In this document: positions 58,191 to 64,000 of the stretch, piece after piece | Numbering within the stretch: position 1 is the first letter of the stretch | How the letters are laid out: every line of letters begins with the position of its first letter | From: Pseudoduganella guangdongensis | GTDB lineage: Bacteria > Pseudomonadota > Gammaproteobacteria > Burkholderiales > Burkholderiaceae_D | Assembly (NCBI RefSeq): GCF_009857475.1 | Contig: NZ_WWCJ01000009.1 | Location: forward strand, 124,001-188,000 | Direction of reading: 5' to 3' | DNA length: 64,000 bases | Position numbers and translations under genes: made by a program | The notes under the pieces: generated by a model | What the model was told of the DNA's origin: nothing | The model's input: the letters and a program-made list of their open reading frames with translations, nothing else | Databases searched by the model: none

Positions 58191-59347
58191 GCCAGGTGGT
58201 AGGCGGCGTAGCTGACCAGCAGGCAGGCGGCCAGGCCGTAGGCCAGGTGCAGGGCGCTGCCGAACAGCAGCGGCGCCACCAGCCCGGAGACCAGGGCGAA
58301 CAGCATCATCTGCAGGAAGGACTGCATGGACGCCGCCAGGCCGCTGTGGTTGGGGAACAGGTTCATGCCGGCCAGGGTCAGGGGCGGCATGGCCAGGGCC
58401 AGCGAGAAGGAATACAGGAACAGCGGCAGCACGGCCCACGGGATGGTGGCGGCGAAGAACCAGTTGTAGGCTACGTTGAGCGCGGCGGACACCGCCATCA
58501 GCGCAAAGCTGACGCGGATCAGGGTGCGCGGCGCTACTTTGTGCGCCAGCTTGCCGCTGGCGGTGGCGCCCAGCACGTGGCCGCTGATCAGCGGAATGAA
58601 GAGCCAGGCGAAAGCGGTTTCCGGCAGCTTCAGGATGTGCATGATGAAGTAGGCGGCGGAGCCGATGTACAGCGCGAAGCCGCCGAAGGCCGCGCCCAGC
58701 GAAATCGACAACAGCAGGAAGCAGCGGTGGCGCAGCACCATCCAGTAATTGCCGGCGATGGCGCCCAGGTGCAGCGGGTGGCGCTTTTCTTTCGGCAGGC
58801 TTTCCGGCAGCCAGCGCCAGACGGCCACGAACATCACCACGCCGAAGGCGGTGAGGAACCAGAAGATCGAGCGCCAGCCGAAAGACACCTGCAGCCAGCC
58901 GCCCAATACCGGCGCGATGGCGGGCGCCAGGCCGAACACCATCATGATATTGCCCAGCATTTTCTGGGCTTCCATGCCTTCAAAGCGGTCCTGCACGATG
59001 GCGCGGCTAATCACCGAACCGGCGCCGGAGGCCAGGCCTTGCAGGATGCGCGCGCCAAGCAGGAAGCCGAACGAGCCGGCCAGCGCGCCGCCCAGCGAGG
59101 CCAGGACGTACAGCACCAGCGACCACAGGATCACCGGCCGGCGGCCAAAGCTGTCGGACAGGGTGCCGTAGAACAGCATCATGAAGGCGAAGGTGAACAG
59201 GAACAGGCTCAGGGTCTGCTGGATCGCCATCGGGCTGGCGCTGAAGGTTTCCGCAATCGCCGGGAAGGATGGCAAATAGGTATCGATGGCCAGCGGGCCG
59301 ACCATGGTGAGGCCGGCGAGCAGCAGGGTAAGGAGGATGTTCTTCAT
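58160..59347 (-). CDS. Bcr/CflA family MFS drug exporter
   Basis: The 395-residue protein has twelve membrane segments and the Bcr/CflA blocks LAIDTYLPSFPAIAETF, FYGTLSDSFGRRPVILWSL and ISRAIVQDRFEGMEAQKMLG. Family members export drugs such as bicyclomycin, chloramphenicol or sulfonamides. It is a single gene, and the emr-like operon lies about 330 bp beyond its 3' end on the same strand. Its stop region overlaps the small plus-strand gene. Confidence 0.9.
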   Translation of the reverse strand: MKNILLTLLLAGLTMVGPLAIDTYLPSFPAIAETFSASPMAIQQTLSLFLFTFAFMMLFYGTLSDSFGRRPVILWSLVLYVLASLGGALAGSFGFLLGARILQGLASGAGSVISRAIVQDRFEGMEAQKMLGNIMMVFGLAPAIAPVLGGWLQVSFGWRSIFWFLTAFGVVMFVAVWRWLPESLPKEKRHPLHLGAIAGNYWMVLRHRCFLLLSISLGAAFGGFALYIGSAAYFIMHILKLPETAFAWLFIPLISGHVLGATASGKLAHKVAPRTLIRVSFALMAVSAALNVAYNWFFAATIPWAVLPLFLYSFSLALAMPPLTLAGMNLFPNHSGLAASMQSFLQMMLFALVSGLVAPLLFGSALHLAYGLAACLLVSYAAYHLAQGQGAGVTS

Positions 59348-59473
59348 GTAAAGCCCGGGAGTGAGGGCGCTATTCTAAGGGATTAGCAGCCGGGCTGCTT
59401 ATGCGCTGGAAGCATAAGCTTCTGCGAACTGCTTCTTTCGTTTTTGCGCCGCCGCTCGATATGCTGGTGCCTT

Positions 59474-60391
59474 ATGGCTATCGACTCTTACGGCGCCGCG
59501 AGCGGCGCAGCACGCTGGGACCTCGACGAAGTGGTCAACCAGCTGCGGGTGTCGCGCGAAGCGACCCACAATATCCGCCACCAGGGGCGCGTGCGCGAAC
59601 TGCCGTCGCGCGCGCAACTGGTGCAAATCCTGGAAGGACTGGCCGCCGTGCTGTTCCCCACGCACTACGGCCGCCCCAACCTGACGGATGAAAGCATCGA
59701 CTACTTTGTGGGCGATACGCTGAACACCACGCTGGACCGCCTGCACGAGCAGGTGCGGCGCGGGCTGCAGTTCGGCGCCGTGGCGCCCGAGACGGAGGAA
59801 GCCCAGGCGCAGGCCGCGCTGTCCATCACGCGCGCCTTCGCCGCCACGCTGCCGCAGGTCCGCGCGCTGCTGGTGTCGGACGTGCAGGCGGCCTATGCCG
59901 GCGACCCGGCCGCCACCTCGATCGCGGAAATCATGCTGTGCTACCCGGGCATGGTGGCGATCCTGCACTACCGGCTGGCGCACAGCCTGCATCGCCTGGG
60001 CGCCCCCTTCATTGCGCGTATCATCAGCGACATTGCCCATTCGCGCACCGGAATCGATATCCATCCCGCTGCACAAATCGGCGCCAGCTTCTTCATTGAC
60101 CACGGCACCGGCGTGGTGATCGGGGAAACCACCGTCATCGGCGAACGCGTGCGCCTGTACCAGCATGTGACGCTGGGCGCCAAGCGCTTCCCGGCCGACG
60201 CATCGGGCCAGCTGATCAAAGGCACGCCGCGCCACCCGATCGTGGAAGACGATGTGGTGGTCTATGCTGGCGCCACAGTGCTGGGACGGATCACGATCGG
60301 CGCCGGCTCCACCATCGGCGGCAATATCTGGCTGACGCAAAGCGTGCCGCCCAACAGCAACGTCTCGCAAGCGCATATGCGCAGCGACTAA
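59474..60391 (+). CDS. Serine O-acetyltransferase (EpsC-type, long form)
   Basis: The 305-residue protein has an N-terminal helical domain and a C-terminal left-handed beta-helix with hexapeptide repeats (IARIISDIAHSRTGIDIHPA, ASFFIDHGTGVVIGETTVIG, GATVLGRITIGAGSTIGGNI). GTGVVIGETTVIG and HVTLGAKRF are typical of serine acetyltransferases that make O-acetylserine for cysteine synthesis. ATG 59474 lacks a strong ribosome site; the frame extends upstream without one either. Confidence 0.9.
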   Translation: MAIDSYGAASGAARWDLDEVVNQLRVSREATHNIRHQGRVRELPSRAQLVQILEGLAAVLFPTHYGRPNLTDESIDYFVGDTLNTTLDRLHEQVRRGLQFGAVAPETEEAQAQAALSITRAFAATLPQVRALLVSDVQAAYAGDPAATSIAEIMLCYPGMVAILHYRLAHSLHRLGAPFIARIISDIAHSRTGIDIHPAAQIGASFFIDHGTGVVIGETTVIGERVRLYQHVTLGAKRFPADASGQLIKGTPRHPIVEDDVVVYAGATVLGRITIGAGSTIGGNIWLTQSVPPNSNVSQAHMRSD

Positions 60392-60489
60392 GCCGCTTGC
60401 CTTGCCCGGGGGCGGCCTACCTCAAAAGGGTGATTGTTTTTTGCTCGGATGTGGTGCCTACTATCGAAAAAGTCGATCAATAGAGCGCA

Positions 60490-60529
60490 CATTATGCGTT
60501 TTACACTGATCGGTAGTCGTCGCATAATG
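60490..60529 (+). promoter_or_regulatory. Promoter with flanking inverted repeat upstream of yceI
   Basis: TTTACA (60500-60505), a 17-base spacer and CATAAT (60523-60528) form a good sigma-70 promoter about 25 bases before an expected start. Perfect 9-bp arms CATTATGCG (60490-60498) and CGCATAATG (60521-60529) enclose it, the right arm covering the -10 box, so a repressor or looping site is likely. Confidence 0.6.
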
Positions 60530-60559
60530 GTCGATCCAACCCCACATGGAGTACTGACA

Positions 60560-61126
60560 ATGAAAAAGCTGATCGCATTCGCCCTGGCCGCTGGTTTTTC
60601 CCTGGCTGCCGCCGCCGCACCCGAAACCTACAGTATCGACACCAGCCACTCCTTCTCCCGTTTTGAGTACAGCCACTTCGGCTACTCGACCCAGGTGAAT
60701 AAGTTCAACAGCACCGTCGGCAAAATCCAGATCGACCGCGCCGCCAAGACCGGCTCGGTGGAAGTGTCGATCGACCCGAAATCGGTCAACACCGGTTCCG
60801 ACCTGTTCAACAGCCACCTGCAAGGTCCCGACTTCCTCGACTCCGCCAAATACCCGGCCATTACCTACAAGTCCAGCAAGTTCGTCTTCAACGGCGACAA
60901 ACTGGTTGGCGTGGAAGGCAACCTGACCATCAAAGGCGTGACCAAGGCCGTGAACCTGGAAGTGACCTCCTTCCACTGCATGCCGCACCCGATGATGAAG
61001 AAGGACGCCTGCGGCGCCAATGCGCTTGCCAAGATCAAGCGCTCCGACTTCGGCGCCGGCAAATACGCGCCGCACGTGAGCGACGAGATGACCCTCGGCT
61101 TCTCGATCGAAGCGATCAAGGAGTAA
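60560..61126 (+). CDS. yceI: YceI-family periplasmic lipid-binding protein
   Basis: The 188-residue protein has a signal peptide (MKKLIAFALAAGFSLAAAAA) and the YceI beta-barrel blocks YSIDTSHSFSRFEYSHFGYS, DPKSVNTGSDLFNSHLQGPD, YPAITYKSSKFVF and GANALAKIKRSDFGAGKYAP. YceI proteins bind isoprenoid-type lipids in the periplasm. ATG 60560 has GGAG at suitable spacing. The amidohydrolase gene begins four bases after its stop. Confidence 0.94.
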   Translation: MKKLIAFALAAGFSLAAAAAPETYSIDTSHSFSRFEYSHFGYSTQVNKFNSTVGKIQIDRAAKTGSVEVSIDPKSVNTGSDLFNSHLQGPDFLDSAKYPAITYKSSKFVFNGDKLVGVEGNLTIKGVTKAVNLEVTSFHCMPHPMMKKDACGANALAKIKRSDFGAGKYAPHVSDEMTLGFSIEAIKE

Positions 61127-61130
61127 TCCC

Positions 61131-62891
61131 ATGGCCCGACCGATGCTGGCCGCAGCCCTGCTGGCTGCCTTCCTGCCGCATGCCCACGCGACAGACCTGA
61201 TCATCACCAATGGCAAAGTCGCCACGATGGCGCGCGAAGGCAGCTTCGCGCAGGCAGTCGCCGTTAAAAGCGGCGTGATCACCGCCGTGGGCAGCAATGC
61301 CCAGGTGCTCAAGCTGAAAAAGCCCGGCACCCAGGTGATTGACGCCGGCGGCCGCACGGTCATCCCGGGATTGAACGACTCCCACCTGCACATCATCCGC
61401 GAAGGCCTGAACTATAACGCCGAGCTGCGCTGGGACGGCGTGACCTCGCTCAAGCGCGCCATGCAGATGCTGCGCGAGCAGGCCGCCCGCACGCCGGACG
61501 GCGCCTGGATCAAGGTGGTGGGCGGCTTCAATGAATTCCAGTTCGAAGAACGGCGCCTGCCGACGCTGGAAGAAATCAACGAAGCCGTGCCGGACAAGCC
61601 GGTCTTCATCCTCTACTTGTACGGGCTGGGATTCCTGAACAAAAAGGGTATCGAAGTACTCGGCTACGACAAGGACACGCGCTACAAAGACGGCGTGGTG
61701 GAACTGGGCGCCGACGGCAAGCCGACTGGCCTGCTGGTGGCCAAGCCGAACGCCATGGTGCTGTACTCCACGCTGGGCAAGACCGGCGCGCTGCCGCGCG
61801 AGCAGCAGCTCAACTCCACCATCCACTACTACCGCGAAATGAACCGCCTGGGCGTGACCAGCGCGATTGACGCGGGCGGCGGCGGCCAGGCCTATCCCGA
61901 CGACTACTCGGTCACGCTGGAACTGGCGAAAAACGGCAAGCTGACCGTACGCACGTCGTACTACCTGTTTGCGCAAAAGCCCGGCAAGGAGCTGGAAGAC
62001 TACCAGCGCTGGCTGACCATGGCCAAGCCGGACCGCAACGACCACATGTTCTACGCCAACGGCTACAACACCGAAGGGGCAGGCGAGAACCTGGTCTGGA
62101 GCGCCGCCGACTTCGAGAACTTCCTGGAGCCGCGGCCCGAGATGCCGGCCCATATGGAAAGCGAGCTGGAACCGGTGCTGCGGCTGCTGGTGAAGAACCG
62201 CTGGCCATTCCGCATTCACGCCACCTATGGCGAATCGATTGAGCGCGACCTGGCCGTGATCGAAAAGGTCAACCGCGAGATGCCGTTCAAGGGCGTGCGC
62301 TGGTTCTTCGACCATGCCGAAACGATTTCCGACGCCCAACTGGCGCGCGTGAAAGCGCTGGGCGGCGGCGTGGCCGTGCAAGACCGCATGTACTTCCAGG
62401 GCGAACATTACTGGCAGCGCTACGGCGCGCAAACGCGCCAGATGCCGCCGCTGCGCAAGATGCTGGAGATGAAGATCCCGCTCGGTCTGGGCACGGATGG
62501 CACGCGCGTATCGAGCTACGGCCCCTGGCCCTCGATCTACTGGGCGGTAACGGGCAAGACGGCCGGCGGCCTCTCCATGTGGCAGCCGGGCGATCGCCTG
62601 AGCCGCTACGAAGCGCTCCAGCTGATGACTTCCGGCAGCGCCTGGTTCAGCGGCGAAGAAAAGCGCAAAGGCCAGCTCGTGAAAGGCCAATACGCCGACC
62701 TGGTGGTGCTGCCGAAAGACTACTTCAGCATTCCCGAAGCCGAGATCAAGACCCTGGAAAGCGCCCTTACGGTGGTGAACGGCCGCATTGTCCACGCCGG
62801 CCCCGATTTCCAGCGCTACGCCCCCGAGGCCCCAGCGATCCAGCCCGACTGGAGCCCCGTGAAACACTACGGCGGCTACCAAAACCGCTAA
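61131..62891 (+). CDS. Exported amidohydrolase, YtcJ-like
   Basis: The 586-residue protein has a signal peptide (PMLAAALLAAFLPHAHAT) and an amidohydrolase fold with the metal motif GLNDSHLHII near residue 85, a later HATYGES (His), FDHAETI (His) and GLGTDGTRVS (Asp). The arrangement matches the COG1574 (YtcJ/NfdA) group of zinc-dependent hydrolases acting on N-formyl or amide compounds. It is probably co-transcribed with yceI and exported. The substrate is unknown. Confidence 0.9.
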   Translation: MARPMLAAALLAAFLPHAHATDLIITNGKVATMAREGSFAQAVAVKSGVITAVGSNAQVLKLKKPGTQVIDAGGRTVIPGLNDSHLHIIREGLNYNAELRWDGVTSLKRAMQMLREQAARTPDGAWIKVVGGFNEFQFEERRLPTLEEINEAVPDKPVFILYLYGLGFLNKKGIEVLGYDKDTRYKDGVVELGADGKPTGLLVAKPNAMVLYSTLGKTGALPREQQLNSTIHYYREMNRLGVTSAIDAGGGGQAYPDDYSVTLELAKNGKLTVRTSYYLFAQKPGKELEDYQRWLTMAKPDRNDHMFYANGYNTEGAGENLVWSAADFENFLEPRPEMPAHMESELEPVLRLLVKNRWPFRIHATYGESIERDLAVIEKVNREMPFKGVRWFFDHAETISDAQLARVKALGGGVAVQDRMYFQGEHYWQRYGAQTRQMPPLRKMLEMKIPLGLGTDGTRVSSYGPWPSIYWAVTGKTAGGLSMWQPGDRLSRYEALQLMTSGSAWFSGEEKRKGQLVKGQYADLVVLPKDYFSIPEAEIKTLESALTVVNGRIVHAGPDFQRYAPEAPAIQPDWSPVKHYGGYQNR

Positions 62892-63012
62892 TACAGCCCA
62901 GCCCGCGTCAACCTTGGGCGGTACGGCGACCCGGCCGACCCTTGGTTGACATTGACTTCCTGGGATCTTGGTCGATACTTTCAAGACCGCCCATCACGCT
63001 TGAAGGTGTCCC

Positions 63013-63216
63013 ATGGAATTGCTGCATTACACCCCGCGCGTCGATCTGGCGCGTTGTGAGATTGTTGACCGTGGTATCGAGGTGCAAGCCAGTTTCAGCA
63101 CCTTGTGCGCGCTGGAGTACATGAAGTCCCACAATATCCCGCCTCAAATCATCCAGCGTGTCTTGCTCCAGCCCGCTCAGCGGCGCGCGGCGAGCCGGGT
63201 TATACACAAAAATTGA
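63013..63216 (+). CDS. Small hypothetical protein (67 residues)
   Basis: The ORF starts at ATG 63013 after AAGGTG. The protein begins MELLHYTPRVDLARCEIVDR and has mixed composition with no signal peptide or membrane segment; ALEYMKSHNIPPQIIQRVLL looks like a helical pair. It is followed by the AT-richer region with DnaA-box-like sites. I do not recognise the family. Confidence 0.55.
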   Translation: MELLHYTPRVDLARCEIVDRGIEVQASFSTLCALEYMKSHNIPPQIIQRVLLQPAQRRAASRVIHKN

Positions 63217-63407
63217 CGGCAGGTACTGCGCGAGTTTAATTAGTTAAAGAGTCGCTGTGACAATTTGTGAGTTTCTAAGTCGTTGATTTTAAAGCCGGTT
63301 TATTCTGCACATTGAACAGGCAGTTTGTTGGAAATGGCGTCGTTGAGGGCTGTTTGCCTTGTCAAGCCCCCCTTATCAACAAAGATATCCACAAACAATG
63401 TGGATAA
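63200..63407. other. Cluster of DnaA-box-like sites
   Basis: TTATACACA (63200-63208) and, on the minus strand, TTATCCACA (plus TGTGGATAA, 63399-63407) match the DnaA consensus TTATNCACA exactly. TTATCAACA (63374) and ATATCCACA (63385) are one mismatch away. TATCCACA and TGTGGATA also form an 8-bp hairpin at 63386-63406. The interval is AT-rich compared with the window. Gene context does not suggest the chromosome origin. Confidence 0.45.
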
Positions 63408-63473
63408 GGGAAAAAGGCCTTTTCAATCCGCCACTTAGCGCGGTTTGCGGGAAGTTACCGGGAAGATGAGAGC

Positions 63474-63509
63474 GAAATAACTACTGTACGTGCATACAGT
63501 AGTTATTTC
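63474..63509 (-). terminator. Perfect 15-bp inverted repeat over the stop of the receiver/DUF3369 gene
   Basis: GAAATAACTACTGTA and TACAGTAGTTATTTC flank a 6-base loop. The stop codon of the minus-strand gene lies in one arm. The stem is AT-rich and has only a short T run after it, so it could be a weak terminator or a 3' end stabiliser rather than a classic one. Confidence 0.45.
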
Positions 63510-64000
63510 AGGATGCGGCCGGTGGCGCTGAAAGTGCCTGTTTCCGCACCGGGCTGGACCTGGATATCCACAGTTGCCGGCGGCTGACCAATGGTGAGCT
63601 GGCCGGACCATGCCTGGCCTTGCTGCAATCCCTGCAGGATGGCGGCGAATTGCTCGCGGTGCTGGTTGTACTTGGCGAGCTGCGCTTGCAGCTGGACCAG
63701 GTCGGAGTAGTTGCGCAGGGAGGAAATGACCGTCGTGAACAGCTTGCGCGTGGTCAGGTCGGTCTTGCACCAGAAATCATTGATGTCGTAGTCGAGGATG
63801 ATGCTGTGCTCGAGCGCCTGGCCCGGCTGTCCGGTGCGCAGCACAATGCGCACCAGCTCGTTCTTCAGCTCTGTGCGGATCTGGTTGGCCACGCGCAGGC
63901 CGGCATCGCTGGTTTCCATGATCACATCCAGCAGCACCAGGGCCACGTCGGGATTGTTGCGCAGCGTGGTCAGCGCTTCCTCGCCGGAGTAGGCGTGCAG
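63503..64000 (-). CDS. Response regulator, receiver plus DUF3369-like region, 5' end outside the window
   Basis: The visible 165 residues begin within a receiver (SGEEALTTLRNNPDVALVLL, phospho-Asp in LLDVIMETSDAG) and continue with VRIVLRTGQPGQALEHSIIL and YDINDFWCKTDLTTRKLFTT, which match the DUF3369 receiver family. Unlike typical members no HD-GYP domain follows; the protein ends after about 60 further residues with RILK. Upstream sequence beyond base 64000 is needed to see the start and any kinase domain. Confidence 0.78.
   Translation of the reverse strand: MHAYSGEEALTTLRNNPDVALVLLDVIMETSDAGLRVANQIRTELKNELVRIVLRTGQPGQALEHSIILDYDINDFWCKTDLTTRKLFTTVISSLRNYSDLVQLQAQLAKYNQHREQFAAILQGLQQGQAWSGQLTIGQPPATVDIQVQPGAETGTFSATGRILK

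Noticed and set aside
63200..63434. Chromosomal replication origin
   Set aside because: DnaA boxes are present but none of the usual origin genes are near and there is no clear AT-rich unwinding block with repeats.

Overview
The window looks like a chromosomal segment of an Oxalobacteraceae betaproteobacterium of the Massilia / Duganella / Janthinobacterium type. The evidence is the high GC, the gene families present (a DUF3422 protein, CheV, a type 2 thymidine phosphorylase, many GGDEF proteins) and the Gram-negative tripartite export genes. Genus is an inference from family content; no marker gene was compared.

Layout. 1-8.5 kb: the 5' part of an AroP-type permease, then a beta-CASP metallo-hydrolase, a PAS-GGDEF protein, a type 2 thymidine phosphorylase and a flavodoxin-like oxidoreductase on the plus strand, an SBP-like periplasmic protein, AMP nucleosidase and a CPBP protease. 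8.5-18.6 kb: cell-envelope and housekeeping genes (S10 carboxypeptidase-like lipoprotein, EF-hand protein, a TPR/L,D-transpeptidase operon, aldose-epimerase-like protein, DUF3422, phytase-like lipoprotein, PilZ protein, GST, FMN-binding protein). 18.6-31.8 kb: signalling genes (PAS-GGDEF-EAL-REC hybrid, single receiver, GAF, GAF-GGDEF) with a penicillin-acylase-like enzyme, a dienelactone hydrolase, an acyltransferase behind a C11 tract, and an operon of Na+/H+ antiporter, LytS-type kinase and LytTR regulator. 31.9-36.8 kb: tRNA-Gly, cheV, S-formylglutathione hydrolase, a second antiporter and a YbdK-type ligase.

37.2-41.8 kb is the notable accessory region: a minus-strand integron cassette array with eleven recognisable attC sites and no integrase gene in the window. 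Six of its twelve cassettes are paralogues of exactly 278 bp, and two of these are identical although 2.2 kb apart. All six keep one frame open through their attC. The other cassettes encode small orphan proteins, one of the DUF4279 type, and one ORF is frameshifted. The array is bordered on the right by an 11-bp inverted repeat, a possible array promoter and a run of TTTAGAC-like motifs.

42-64 kb: MBL-fold hydrolase, PhyH-like dioxygenase, a PIN toxin-antitoxin pair whose 53-residue antitoxin is easily missed, glutamine-amidotransferase-like hydrolase, phosphoribosyltransferase, a FlgC-like protein, TetR, hydrolases, TrxC, an MFS gene with an Fe-S-type regulator, an emr-like operon (MarR, outer-membrane factor, HlyD, MFS) with a palindromic promoter, a Bcr/CflA transporter, serine acetyltransferase, YceI, an amidohydrolase and a receiver/DUF3369 gene cut by the right edge.

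A window-wide trait is that all thirteen convergent gene pairs end within a few bases of each other or overlap (from 31 bp of overlap to a 3-bp gap), leaving no room for ordinary terminators. The one clear intrinsic terminator follows tRNA-Gly.
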